Positions 33,743 through 43,234 of a stretch of 64,000 nt of DNA are shown piece after piece. Below the pieces are notes generated by a model, which had not been told where the DNA came from, searched no databases, and saw only the letters and a program-made list of their open reading frames with translations. A program made the translations under genes and the position numbers. Position 1 is the first letter of the stretch. Every line of letters begins with the position of its first letter. Source of the stretch: Acinetobacter piscicola (GTDB lineage Bacteria; Pseudomonadota; Gammaproteobacteria; Pseudomonadales; Moraxellaceae); contig NZ_CP048659.1 in NCBI RefSeq assembly GCF_015218165.1, positions 558,001 to 622,000 on the forward strand, in the 5' to 3' direction.

Positions 33743-34381
33743 ATGAGTACACGTCCATCGAAAATTGTCTGTGTCGGTCGTAGCTATGCAGCGCATATTG
33801 CAGAATTAGGTAATGCAACACCAGATCGTCCTGTTTTATTTATTAAGCCACCCAGTAGTTTGATTTCTTTACAAGAAGGTATTTCTTGGAATGAAAATTG
33901 GGGCAGTTTGCACCATGAATGTGAAGTAACTTTACGTATAGACAAGCCATTAAAGGGTGAAACTAATCCTGAGAAAGCCTTAGAAGCTATTGGTGCTATC
34001 ACGCTTGGTCTAGATTTAACTTTGCGTGATATGCAAGATGACTTAAAGAAAAAAGGTCAACCTTGGGAACGTGCGAAAGCATTTGATGGTTCATGTGTAC
34101 TTGCCGATTGGGTCAGTGTCGATGAAGTCAAAGCTTGGGATGCAATTACTTTCGAATTTGCCGTGAATGAGCAAGTCCGTCAAAAGGGGGATACGTCGTT
34201 ATTAATTTTCGACATCGGTTATTTGCTTGCGGATATAAGCCAAGTTTTCAGTTTAGAGCCAGGTGATGTAGTGATGACTGGTACACCGGCTGGTGTGGGT
34301 GCATTGGCTTCAGGTGATCAACTGACGATGACATTGAATGGTCAAAATCAAGATTTCGTTTGGAAAAGCTTTGTGAAGTAA
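33743..34381 (+). CDS. Fumarylacetoacetate-hydrolase family protein
   Basis: Members of this family are metal-dependent hydrolases or decarboxylases of keto acids, such as YcgM-type acylpyruvases. The 212-aa protein starts with KIVCVGRSYAAHIAELGNAT. It has FIKPPSSLI, the metal-binding HHECEVTLRI (about 52-61), and VVMTGTPAGVGALASGDQL near the C-terminus. AGGGAAG is well placed before the ATG. Its exact substrate is unknown; no degradation cluster surrounds it. Confidence 0.9.
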   Translation: MSTRPSKIVCVGRSYAAHIAELGNATPDRPVLFIKPPSSLISLQEGISWNENWGSLHHECEVTLRIDKPLKGETNPEKALEAIGAITLGLDLTLRDMQDDLKKKGQPWERAKAFDGSCVLADWVSVDEVKAWDAITFEFAVNEQVRQKGDTSLLIFDIGYLLADISQVFSLEPGDVVMTGTPAGVGALASGDQLTMTLNGQNQDFVWKSFVK

Positions 34382-34848
34382 TTCATTCATGAACTTGGAA
34401 TTACATCTGAATTTGATGTTGTTTTGATTTTGATTCAGTACAGATTCGATGGATGAAAAGCAGATTAAGTATAACTTGATCTGCTTTTTTTACGATTGTT
34501 AAAAATAACTATTTGAAATATTTAGAAACTGTTGTAACAAATTATTATTCATTAAATTGATGGATATCGGTAAATAAAATCTATTTTTGTGATATGGTGT
34601 CTATTCTTTGTATGAGTTTTATTCTTATTTAGAGATATTTTGTTGGATAAACAATGTACTTTTCTCTAAGAACTCATATTCATTTGTCTCTGCATCCTAA
34701 TTTAAAAGATGATGTTGATCTTGAAATTCAGATTCTATTTGTTCTTATTTTTTTATCATAAAAAATGATGTCTGTAGCATCTGAATGCTAGCTAAACTCA
34801 TCATTTTAGGAGCTTTTTCAAAGAACTCAAAAACTAATGGAGATAGCA
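34382..34848 (+). other. Intergenic region upstream of tmm
   Basis: 467 bp with a terminator at 34456-34490 and then AT-rich sequence before tmm. It includes the short palindromic words TTGTAACAA and TTGTT-N5-AACAA. No supported gene. A long untranslated leader or a regulator-binding region for tmm would fit. Confidence 0.5.
34456..34490 (+). terminator. Rho-independent terminator after the FAA-hydrolase gene
   Basis: AAGCAGAT pairs with ATCTGCTT across a 13-base loop and is followed by a T-run. Confidence 0.85.
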
Positions 34849-36210
34849 ATGACCCGAATTGCAATTATCGGAGCAGGTCCTAGTGGCATGGCTCAATTAA
34901 GAGCATTTCAATCAGCAAAGTCCAAAGGTCTACAAGTTCCAGAAATTGTATGTTTCGAAAAACAAAACGATTGGGGCGGACTATGGAATTACACTTGGCG
35001 TACAGGTGTAGATCAACATGGCGAAGCGGTACACGGAAGTATGTATCGTTATTTATGGTCTAATGGACCAAAAGAAGCATTGGAGTTCGCAGACTATACG
35101 TTTGATGAACATTTTAAAAAGCCAATCGCTTCATATCCTCCACGTGCGGTACTTTGGGATTACATCAAAGGACGTGTTGAAAAGGCTGGTGTGAAAAATC
35201 AGGTTCGCTTTAATACAGCAGTACGTCATGTTGAATATGATCAAGTAACGGAAAAATTTACAGTTTACGTATGTGACCACACACAAGATCGAGTGTATTC
35301 GGAACAGTTTGACTATGTGGTAGTTGCTTCAGGACATTTTTCTACACCTAAAGTTCCTGAATATGAAGGTTTTGATCAATTCAATGGTCGAATTCTACAT
35401 GCACATGATTTTCGTGATGCTGTTGAATTTAAAGGCAAAACCGTGCTGCTTGTTGGAAGTAGCTATTCTGCCGAAGATGTTGGTTCACAATGTTATAAAT
35501 ATGGTGCAAAGCAAATTTATAGTTGTTATCGTAGTCAACCGATGGGCTATAAATGGCCAAAAAACTGGTCTGAAAAGCAGCATCTGCTAAAAGTAGATGA
35601 AAATACAGCCTATTTTGGTGATGGAAGTTCTGCCAAAATTGATGCGATTATCCTGTGCACGGGTTATTTGCACCATTTTCCTTATATGGCGGAAGATTTA
35701 CGACTCAAAACGCACAATTGCTTGTATCCACAATCTTTATATCAAGGCGTGGTTTGGGAAAATAATCCAAAACTATTCTATTTGGGTATGCAAGACCAGT
35801 GGTATACCTTCAATATGTTCGATGCACAAGCTTGGTATGTGCGTGACATTATCATGGGGAAAATTGAATTACCTCCATCGGCTGACATGCAAGCACACTC
35901 TCAAATGTGGATGGCACGTGAAAGTAAGTTAAAAACGCCTGAGCAAATGGTGAAATTCCAAGGCGAATATATCAAACAATTGATAGCAGCCACCGATTAT
36001 CCTAGTTTTGACATTGATGCCGTAAATGATATTTTTATGCAATGGAAAAAGCATAAAAAAGAAGGCATTATGAACTTTAGAGATAAAACTTATCGTTCTG
36101 TCATGACGGGTAAAATGTCGAAACCGCATCATACACCGTGGTTATATGCTTTAGATGACTCTTTGGAGGCTTATCTTGAGAGTGAAAATCGAGAGCAGCA
36201 AGCCATATAA
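34849..36210 (+). CDS. tmm: Trimethylamine monooxygenase-type flavin monooxygenase
   Basis: Bacterial Tmm oxidises trimethylamine to trimethylamine N-oxide with FAD and NADPH. The 453-aa protein follows the marine Tmm sequence pattern closely: [16 protein letters not shown] (8-23), [18 protein letters not shown] (36-53), SNGPKE with Asn72, and the FMO motif [11 protein letters not shown] (178-188). NADPH-site [19 protein letters not shown] and [13 protein letters not shown] follow. I prefer the ATG at 34849 over 34837, because GGAG at 34839-34842 then sits correctly as the ribosome-binding site. The substrate is inferred from family resemblance; a carnitine oxygenase partner is not in the window. 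Confidence 0.88.
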   Translation: MTRIAIIGAGPSGMAQLRAFQSAKSKGLQVPEIVCFEKQNDWGGLWNYTWRTGVDQHGEAVHGSMYRYLWSNGPKEALEFADYTFDEHFKKPIASYPPRAVLWDYIKGRVEKAGVKNQVRFNTAVRHVEYDQVTEKFTVYVCDHTQDRVYSEQFDYVVVASGHFSTPKVPEYEGFDQFNGRILHAHDFRDAVEFKGKTVLLVGSSYSAEDVGSQCYKYGAKQIYSCYRSQPMGYKWPKNWSEKQHLLKVDENTAYFGDGSSAKIDAIILCTGYLHHFPYMAEDLRLKTHNCLYPQSLYQGVVWENNPKLFYLGMQDQWYTFNMFDAQAWYVRDIIMGKIELPPSADMQAHSQMWMARESKLKTPEQMVKFQGEYIKQLIAATDYPSFDIDAVNDIFMQWKKHKKEGIMNFRDKTYRSVMTGKMSKPHHTPWLYALDDSLEAYLESENREQQAI

Positions 36211-36275
36211 TTTTTCAGCATGTGATTCATATCAATGCATAGTTGAAAAATTATATGGGTCAATATTTTAAGATG

Positions 36276-36306
36276 AAAAGGGCTGTAGTTTTACAGCCCT
36301 TTTTTA
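36276..36306 (+). terminator. Rho-independent terminator after tmm
   Basis: AAAAGGGCTGTA-GTTT-TACAGCCCTTTT followed by TT, a perfect 12-bp stem. Confidence 0.93.
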
Positions 36307-36319
36307 TTGGCAATTTTAG

Positions 36320-36489
36320 TGGTCAGTTTACAAGGTCGCACTTATGGTTATTTATATCATTTAGATGCTGCCTCTTTTCACCGTATAGATCATTAACAAT
36401 GATTAGCAAAACAAGAACTAATACCGCTTAAAGTGGAACGAGTAGATCCATTGAGCTTAAAACAATGGATCATCTCAGAAGAGATTTGA
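36320..36489 (+). pseudogene. Possible remnant of a decayed gene, unidentified
   Basis: Two short plus-strand frames look protein-like. One reads VSLQGRTYGYLYHLDAASFH, ending in TAA near 36395. A second in another frame reads LAKQELIPLKVERVDPLSLK and then QWIISEEI, ending at 36489. Together they could be the 3' end of a frameshifted, 5'-truncated gene. No start codon or ribosome-binding site precedes them. I do not recognise the parent family, so this remains a suggestion. Confidence 0.35.
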
Positions 36490-36494
36490 TTTTG

Positions 36495-37739
36495 CTATTT
36501 ATTCTCTAAAATTGTTGAAAGTGGAATTGATAATTTCGCAGCCAAGTATTCATCCGACTCAATCAAGGCAGGACCAATACGTTGCATCCAAACATCATCA
36601 GGGTGAATATTTCCAACGTCCTGACGGCGTGGTAGTGGATAAGGTAAGGCAGTATAAAATGTCCAAAAATCAATAGTGTCTAAATTACGTGCCAATACAT
36701 ATTCGTTATTGTCTGTCCGTGTCACTAAATTTTGTTTTTCTAGCATGCTGACATAAGCAGGCCAACGCCCAATTTCACCACGGCCCAAAATTTTTAGCAC
36801 TTCTGCATCACTCACAGCTTTGCCACTTTTTTGCTTCTGATAAAATAACTCTAAAACGTCTAATAACATTAAAATAGGATGACGAGTTTGGATTTTACCT
36901 GTATGAAATGCAGTAAGTGCATAACTGATTTCAACCCCTAGTAATACAATATTCCATGACATAAAAATCCATAATAGGAAAATAGGTACTGCGGCAAAAG
37001 CACCATAAACAATGGTATAACTGGTAAAGTTGGTCATAATGAAACCAAACAAGTTTTTCAGTAATTCAAAAACAATGGCACTAAATAGACCTGAAATTGC
37101 TGCAGCTTTTACGGGTACACTACGGTTTGGAATAGTCCAATATAAAATGAAAAAGCCGAGCACCGTTAAGGCAAAAGAGATAATCCATAATAATGCTGTG
37201 CCATCCACTTGGTAACCTGCAAAGTTGTTACTGAGTACATTCATTGATGCAAGAGTTGATGAAATCACAAATGCACTGCCGAGCAAAATTGGTCCTAAAG
37301 AAATAATCGTCCAATAGCGCATAAAGCCGACTATACCATTGCGGGTTTCTTGGACACGCCAAATACGATTAAAGACTGATTCAATACTGGTTAGCATCAT
37401 CACGGTGGTGATGAAGAGGAAAAGTATCCCGATTACGGTTAAGTTGCTCGAGTTTTGCGTAAAAACGTTAAAGGCTTTGTCAAAAGCAATACTGGTTTTT
37501 GGCAAAAAATTACTATAAATCATTTGTTGCAACTGCTGTCGAGCGGGTTCAAGTGCTTTAATCGAGGAGATAATCACTAGAAAAACCGTCAACATCGGGA
37601 CAACAGCAAATAACGTGGTATAGGTTAAAGAGCCTGCTTGATCACGACAACGATCCGCTTCAAAACGACGAATCACAAACAGAATAAACTGAAACCAAGT
37701 TTTGTCATAAAAGGGGAGCTTTTTCAGTAAATTCATCAT
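36495..37739 (-). CDS. yihY: YihY/BrkB-family inner membrane protein
   Basis: The 414-aa protein has six or so membrane helices in the first 270 residues. Family features include RDQAGSLTYTTLFAVVPMLT (about 34-53), RIWRVQETRNGIVGFMRYW, and YGAFAAVPIFLLWIFMSWNI. A soluble C-terminal region (about 285-414) follows. The family was once called ribonuclease BN by mistake and its role is unclear. It diverges from wrbA, and a yihY/wrbA proximity also occurs in Pseudomonas. Confidence 0.9.
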   Translation of the reverse strand: MMNLLKKLPFYDKTWFQFILFVIRRFEADRCRDQAGSLTYTTLFAVVPMLTVFLVIISSIKALEPARQQLQQMIYSNFLPKTSIAFDKAFNVFTQNSSNLTVIGILFLFITTVMMLTSIESVFNRIWRVQETRNGIVGFMRYWTIISLGPILLGSAFVISSTLASMNVLSNNFAGYQVDGTALLWIISFALTVLGFFILYWTIPNRSVPVKAAAISGLFSAIVFELLKNLFGFIMTNFTSYTIVYGAFAAVPIFLLWIFMSWNIVLLGVEISYALTAFHTGKIQTRHPILMLLDVLELFYQKQKSGKAVSDAEVLKILGRGEIGRWPAYVSMLEKQNLVTRTDNNEYVLARNLDTIDFWTFYTALPYPLPRRQDVGNIHPDDVWMQRIGPALIESDEYLAAKLSIPLSTILENK

Positions 37740-37852
37740 ATTTTGTCTATCTCAATTTATTTTCATCATGTTTATCTAGATTTACTGTTACAGCTTAACC
37801 AAAAATACAGAAAAATACCGTATAGTTTTCTTTTTTACATCTTTAAAAAATT

Positions 37853-38446
37853 ATGCAAATGTATGTTTTAGTTCTGTATTACAGTAAATATGGTGCAACC
37901 AAAGAAATGGCACATTTAATTGCCAATGGTATTGAAGCAGCAGGGGTTGCTGTAAAAATACGTACCGTACCCAATTTATCAACCGTGGTGACAGAAGCGC
38001 AAGCCAGTATTCCAGAAGAAGGTGATATTTATTGTACTTTGGATGATTTACAAAATTGTGCAGGTTTAGCCTTAGGTTCACCAACACGTTTTGGCAATAT
38101 GGCATCTGAAATGAAATATTTTTGGGATCAGACTACAAGTCTTTGGCTCAATGGTGCTTTACATAATAAACCTGCGTGTGTGTTTACTTCTTCAGGTTCA
38201 ATGCATGGTGGTCAGGAAAGTACACTGTTAACGATGCTGCCTCCATTGTTCCATCATGGCATGATGATCATGGGTCTAACCAATGCAGAGCCTGCATTGT
38301 CGAATACAAAAACAGGGGGGACGCCGTATGGTGCAACTCATGTGAGTGGTCCACGTCATGATTTAAGTTTAAGCCAAGATGAAAAAGTTTTATGTGAAGC
38401 ACAAGGCAAACGCTTGGGTGAAGTGGTGAAAAAAATGGCACTTTAA
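37853..38446 (+). CDS. wrbA: WrbA-like NAD(P)H:quinone oxidoreductase
   Basis: This FMN flavodoxin-like enzyme reduces quinones by two electrons and protects against redox cycling. In the 197-aa protein, the FMN phosphate loop is YYSKYGATKEMAHLIANGIE (about 9-28). GSPTRFGNMASEMKYFWDQT (75-94) is the WrbA signature, and HGGQESTLLTMLPPLFHHGM contains the dimer and quinone-site residues. MQMYV or MYV could be the start. It is divergent from yihY with 113 bp between them. Confidence 0.93.
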   Translation: MQMYVLVLYYSKYGATKEMAHLIANGIEAAGVAVKIRTVPNLSTVVTEAQASIPEEGDIYCTLDDLQNCAGLALGSPTRFGNMASEMKYFWDQTTSLWLNGALHNKPACVFTSSGSMHGGQESTLLTMLPPLFHHGMMIMGLTNAEPALSNTKTGGTPYGATHVSGPRHDLSLSQDEKVLCEAQGKRLGEVVKKMAL

Positions 38447-38781
38447 TATGTGTGCAAGGTTCTCTGGTCTACAGTATTTATATGAGTTGATTAGAGAGCC
38501 ATTATTTTATGTATTGAATACGAATTAAAACAAAAAAATATGTTCAAAATGCTGATTTAGAAAATCGGAAAATGATTAAAAATACTCAATTTTAATGATA
38601 TGAAAATTGATCCTAAGACCTTTTAATGGTTTTTTGATCAATGCTATTCATTCGATGATTCAATAGAAGGCAGAGCGATCAAAGTAATTTCATTTCATTT
38701 TGGATGAAATTAGAAAGTGAGTGACTTTCACTTTCTAAAATTTAATCTTGTAATGCACAAAGTATTTTTCTGAATGGGGCT
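38447..38781. other. Intergenic region between convergent wrbA and zinc-ribbon gene
   Basis: 335 bp without a supported gene. A weak hairpin (GGTTCTCT/AGAGAGCC, about 38459-38498) follows wrbA, and a stronger one lies at 38711-38737. Confidence 0.5.
38711..38737. terminator. Hairpin between convergent genes, possible terminator
   Basis: TAGAAAGTGA at 38711-38720 pairs perfectly with TCACTTTCTA at 38728-38737 around a 7-base loop. The flanking T-runs are modest, so terminator function is not certain. Confidence 0.5.
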
Positions 38782-39177
38782 CTATTTGAGTTGTTTTTGA
38801 TTTGCATTTGTATTGGTCGTCATATTAAAACGATGCTTACATTTTTTACATACATAATCTAAATAAATATTCTGGTCGACCATCACCCCCGCTTTCTTAC
38901 CAAAGCGATGTCCTAAAAATCCACCTGTGATTCCGACACTGATTGCACCGACAAACGTCCCAATCGTGCCTCCCATAATCACGCCTAATGGTCCTGCAAC
39001 AGTTCCAATCGCAGCGCCAATCGATGCACCTGAAGCAGCCCCGCCGACAGTTCCTGCTGCTGCGCCCGCTGAGCTAAGCAGTACGCCACCTGCTTTTTGC
39101 AGTAGTTGTTCATGATTACGTGTTTCGATTTCACTTGAACCACACTTAGGGCAGATTACAACCATTTCATCAGTCAT
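38782..39177 (-). CDS. Zinc-ribbon protein interrupted by a glycine zipper
   Basis: The 131-aa protein has CPKCGSSEIETRNHEQLLQK near the N-terminus (CxxC at about 9-12) and CKKCKHRF near the C-terminus (about 110-117). This could be one zinc ribbon split into two halves. Between them lies a 70-residue stretch very rich in Gly and Ala (AAAGTVGGAASGASIGAAIG and onward), typical of glycine-zipper membrane-inserting segments. No signal peptide is present. The function is unknown; a membrane-associated metal-binding protein is the simplest reading. Confidence 0.75.
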   Translation of the reverse strand: MTDEMVVICPKCGSSEIETRNHEQLLQKAGGVLLSSAGAAAGTVGGAASGASIGAAIGTVAGPLGVIMGGTIGTFVGAISVGITGGFLGHRFGKKAGVMVDQNIYLDYVCKKCKHRFNMTTNTNANQKQLK

Positions 39178-39347
39178 TGATCAGTACTCATTTCGGATAA
39201 AGTCCATTTGCCTTTGTCTATTCTGTTGATGCTATTCATTATTAGATTGAATTGAAGTCATGATTTCAATCTTATGACATCTAAATTGTAACTCATTCAA
39301 ACACTTGATTTTTATCATTCATGTAACAAATACAAAGAAATTTTTGA

Positions 39348-39791
39348 TTATTTTTTAGGGTTTAAATAAATTTTTCCGACATTGATTTTATTGAAAATAT
39401 GCGGTGAATTTTTTTCATCAGGGACTTGCTGCCAGTACACTTCTGAATAATCATAAATTTTCCCTTCATAGCCTTCAAAGGCGATATAAATTTGTAAAGG
39501 ACCTTCTAGCTTACGCATATTGGGTCTAAAAAATTTATAATGAATTTCAAAAGCAGGCAGTTGAAAAGCACCTTGAGCAGATAAGGTTTTTTCGAAGCGA
39601 TGATCCGCAGCCATGTAATAACCAATATCTCCCGTCTTATACGCTAAAGGGCGTCCAGTATGCTGATCATACAAAGTTCCTATTGCCTCAGGATGTAAAT
39701 AAATCGTTTTGGTTGGGGTAAAGAAATATACAATCAACCCAGTACATGCCAATAAGAGCACCGACATAAGAATAATTTTGGTTTTCATCAT
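39348..39791 (-). CDS. Membrane-anchored or secreted protein, unknown function
   Basis: The 147-aa protein has an N-terminal hydrophobic helix (about 4-24, with LLLACTGLIVYFF) and then a periplasmic domain with GTLYDQHTGRPLAYKTGDIG and IYIAFEGYEGKIYDYSEVYW. The cysteine in LLLACTG could be a weak lipobox. It begins 2 bp from the tesB stop, so it is cotranscribed with tesB. The family is not recognised. Confidence 0.7.
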   Translation of the reverse strand: MMKTKIILMSVLLLACTGLIVYFFTPTKTIYLHPEAIGTLYDQHTGRPLAYKTGDIGYYMAADHRFEKTLSAQGAFQLPAFEIHYKFFRPNMRKLEGPLQIYIAFEGYEGKIYDYSEVYWQQVPDEKNSPHIFNKINVGKIYLNPKK

Positions 39792-39793
39792 TT

Positions 39794-40669
39794 TTACTGA
39801 TTTGATCTAAACGTACGTTGACGCATCAAACTTTCTTGACTAACGCTACATACCAAACGGTCATTTTGCCACATTTCACCAAAATTTAAACCGCGTGCTT
39901 GGCTAGAGCGCGTGGCATACATGTCATATAGCATCCATTCATCGACCCGAAAATGATGATGAAAATGTATGGTGTGATCTAAACTTGCACTGCGCACACC
40001 GCCGTTGGCGTAACTTACACCATGCGGACGTAAAGATGTGGTGAGTAAATTATAATCAGAATAATAAGCTGCAATGGCTTGATGCATTGCAATAGTATCT
40101 AATTCACCTTCAATTTTATCAAAACTTCTAAAGTATTCAGCATATTGTGTATCTGCTTTGATGGGGTGAAATGGATTCGCAAATTCAACAGGGTGGATTA
40201 ATAAGTTAAATTGTTGCATCACAATGGCACGGCGACTTTCAGGAATATCATTCACAATCATCATTTTATGCTCTTGTTCAGGGATGAGTGTGTCAGGGTG
40301 AGGATAGTCAGGTGCTGAAATTTGAAACTCTAACCCTTGTTCTGGTTGCGCAAAAGACAGCATTGCTGAAAATATGACTTTACCATCTTGTAATGCGTGA
40401 ACTTGTCGTGCTGAAAAGCTTGAACCATCTCGTAAATTTTCAACTTTAAATAAAATCGGTAAATCGGTGCGACCACTACGAATAAAATAAGCATGGAGGG
40501 AGTGTGCAGGGCGGTCTGTAGTTTTAGAGGCAGCAATCAAAGCTTGTGCTAAAATTTGTCCGCCAAATAAATGTGAACCAAAAAGTTGATTGGTTTGACC
40601 TTGGAAAAGATATTGGTCAATTTGTTGCACATTTAATAAATGCGTCAGTTGCTGTGTGAGTGAATCCAT
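39794..40669 (-). CDS. tesB: Acyl-CoA thioesterase II
   Basis: TesB hydrolyses medium- and long-chain acyl-CoAs to free acids. The 291-aa double-hotdog protein has LFGSHLFGGQILAQALIAAS (about 29-48), HSLHAYFIRSGRTDLPI, VHALQDGKVIFSAMLSFAQ, and in the second half SLDHTIHFHHHFRVDEWMLY with the conserved catalytic Asp. The C-terminus has a conserved Gln in SVSQESLMR. It would fit fatty-acid turnover alongside the acyl-CoA dehydrogenase elsewhere in the window. Confidence 0.94.
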   Translation of the reverse strand: MDSLTQQLTHLLNVQQIDQYLFQGQTNQLFGSHLFGGQILAQALIAASKTTDRPAHSLHAYFIRSGRTDLPILFKVENLRDGSSFSARQVHALQDGKVIFSAMLSFAQPEQGLEFQISAPDYPHPDTLIPEQEHKMMIVNDIPESRRAIVMQQFNLLIHPVEFANPFHPIKADTQYAEYFRSFDKIEGELDTIAMHQAIAAYYSDYNLLTTSLRPHGVSYANGGVRSASLDHTIHFHHHFRVDEWMLYDMYATRSSQARGLNFGEMWQNDRLVCSVSQESLMRQRTFRSNQ

Positions 40670-40764
40670 TCTGGTGGTGACCTAATTTTTGTATTTGTAA
40701 ATAATATAGTCGAGTCAACTTAAGAAATGAATGAATAAAGTATTTATCCTTTCGATCAGAAATA

Positions 40765-40787
40765 AAAAAGAGCGCCTAAAGCGCCCA
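40765..40787 (-). terminator. Rho-independent terminator of xpt
   Basis: On the minus strand GGGCGC-TTTAG-GCGCTC forms a 6-bp stem (one G-U pair) followed by TTTTTTATTTC, about 20 bp past the xpt stop. Confidence 0.85.
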
Positions 40788-40804
40788 ATTTTAAACAGTT
40801 ACAG

Positions 40805-41392
<588 letters not shown>

Positions 41393-41402
41393 CTAAGGGC
41401 AA

Positions 41403-41440
41403 GGTGCTTTTTCAAGCAAAGGCGTATTTTAAAAAGCACC
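41403..41440 (-). terminator. Hairpin between the DUF3108 gene and xpt
   Basis: GGTGCTTTTT at 41403-41412 pairs perfectly with AAAAAGCACC at 41431-41440. On the minus strand it lies about 40 bp after the DUF3108 stop and 23 bp before the xpt start. It could be a terminator, but no T-run follows the stem, so a leader structure for xpt is equally possible. Confidence 0.5.
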
Positions 41441-41482
41441 AAGAAAAAAGCAAGCTCAATTTCACGAAAAGTGGAAAATAGC

Positions 41483-42187
41483 TTATTTTTTGTAGCCTGT
41501 CAGAGAAAGATTATAAGATGTCTTACCATCTTGGTGTGACATTTTTACAGGTAAGTAATCCAACTTCGGTGCTAACCAAAAAATCGATTGTTTGGTTTTG
41601 TTATCATGAGTGAGTACGACTTTAATAGTATCGAAGGTCCCATAGCTGGTTTTGACAGACTCATTACCTTGTTTGACAAAATGACGTGTGTCTAAACCTT
41701 TGGCATCTGCAATGAGGTAGCTTGATTTTAAGCCTGAACCTTTTAAGTCTTCACGAACTTGTAACTCAGCATTTAACTCATCCAATGCACCTGCTTTCCA
41801 AGCAAAAGAACGGGCTTTATTACTTTTATTGGTGTTAATAGTTTTGGTACTTGGATTAAACTTGATGGTCATAGTGTCATTATGAACCAAAATTTTACTG
41901 GTACGACTGAAGTTATTGGATTGGATTTGACCATTGTTTAAAGAAAAATTACTGGTTTCTGTGGCAGAGGCAATGGCTGCTGCTTTAGCTGCAAATACAT
42001 AACTCCAATTGTTACCATTTTTGCTCAAGGTGCGGGTAGCCGAACCCATATTTTTACCATTATAGGAAAATTGGTAAGTGGCTTGGAATGGACTCATGGC
42101 AAGAGCATGGCTTGAAAAACCTGTGAAGCATATAGCTGCAACAAGCCCTGTGGTAAGACTCATTTTTTTCATTAATTGTGTTGCCAT
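41483..42187 (-). CDS. DUF3108 secreted protein
   Basis: The 234-aa protein begins MATQLMKKMSLTTGLVAAIC, with a signal peptide whose cleavage probably follows HALA. The ATG at 42187 has AGGA 8 bp upstream, so I prefer it to a longer frame at 42205. The mature part is beta-rich with FQATYQFSYNGKNMGSATRT and TIKVVLTHDNKTKQSIFWLA and LPVKMSHQDGKTSYNLSLTG, typical of DUF3108, a periplasmic family of unknown function. Confidence 0.85.
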   Translation of the reverse strand: MATQLMKKMSLTTGLVAAICFTGFSSHALAMSPFQATYQFSYNGKNMGSATRTLSKNGNNWSYVFAAKAAAIASATETSNFSLNNGQIQSNNFSRTSKILVHNDTMTIKFNPSTKTINTNKSNKARSFAWKAGALDELNAELQVREDLKGSGLKSSYLIADAKGLDTRHFVKQGNESVKTSYGTFDTIKVVLTHDNKTKQSIFWLAPKLDYLPVKMSHQDGKTSYNLSLTGYKK

Positions 42188-42334
42188 AAGGAATATCCTA
42201 TGCAATTGACGCGATATAGCTATTATGCGACTGAATTAAGGAGAAAAACTTAGAATTTAAGCAAAATATGTGAATTTGTGTATTTATTTTGCATACATCT
42301 ATTTCAAAGTTTTCATTTTAAACATGGGCTTAAG

Positions 42335-43039
42335 CTATTTTTGTTGAATTGGTGTGACATCCGTTTCAATAAAATCATCCTCAGCGGAGTCGTCATCCCA
42401 GTCATTACTCCCTACTTTGTTAAATAGTGCCATGAGATTGACATTGCCAATGACCACAAGTTCAGTTTCTCTCAGTTCAGCATGATTAATATGGACTTTG
42501 TTTAGGGTATCCATAATTGAGCGTTTGTCACCAAGCCAACGATTAAGGTCTAAATGCAAAAGTTCATCTTTGACAGTCAATACATTAAATTTTTCTAAAA
42601 TCATGCCCAAAGGGTCTTTTTTTAGAATTTTTTGATAGAAAAATAATGCAGCATTAACCCCAAGCTTATAGAAAAAATTGGGATAAGTTGCTTCAATGAC
42701 TTCGGTATTGCTAATTTGTTCAAAGACGATGAGTTGCATGTCTTTGTTAAATTCCATTTGAATGAGTTTAAGATCTACGCCTAAGACTAGATGCATGCCT
42801 TTAACATTCAATGTTGCATATAAACGTAGCCAATCATTATGTAAGTCAGCATGTAAGTCTTCTAAAATTTCAACATTGTCAGTGACAAAACGTTGAAAAG
42901 TGGCATTGAGAAAAACCTGTGATATAGGGAACTCACGTTCTTCTTCAATAAAATCCCCAGCTTTTTGGTAAATACGTTGAATACGTTGAGCAATCTTAGA
43001 AAGTAGCGACGGCATAAGTGAGTTCCAAATCAGCTTCAT
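42335..43039 (-). CDS. Hypothetical protein, 234 aa
   Basis: The product begins MKLIWNSLMPSLLSKIAQRI and has no cleavable signal, though a weak amphipathic N-terminal helix is possible. The middle has YATLNVKGMHLVLGVDLKLI and a hydrophobic stretch around 122-140. The C-terminus is very acidic (NDWDDDSAEDDFIETD). I do not recognise the family. It is a single gene divergent from the TonB-like gene. Confidence 0.7.
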   Translation of the reverse strand: MKLIWNSLMPSLLSKIAQRIQRIYQKAGDFIEEEREFPISQVFLNATFQRFVTDNVEILEDLHADLHNDWLRLYATLNVKGMHLVLGVDLKLIQMEFNKDMQLIVFEQISNTEVIEATYPNFFYKLGVNAALFFYQKILKKDPLGMILEKFNVLTVKDELLHLDLNRWLGDKRSIMDTLNKVHINHAELRETELVVIGNVNLMALFNKVGSNDWDDDSAEDDFIETDVTPIQQK

Positions 43040-43234
43040 TTTATTCGGTGTATCTTGTCGATTTGTTTAAAATTTCCAAGCTTTATTCTTGCAGTTTAGC
43101 AAATTTAGATGCACCATTTTAACGTTTTATTCTAATGATATATTTTCTATTAAAAGCAGCACTGAAAAGTATTAAAAGTGTAATGCTAAAATAGTTTTAT
43201 TTTTGATTCAGTTGGGGAATGGCGGTCAATTGTC

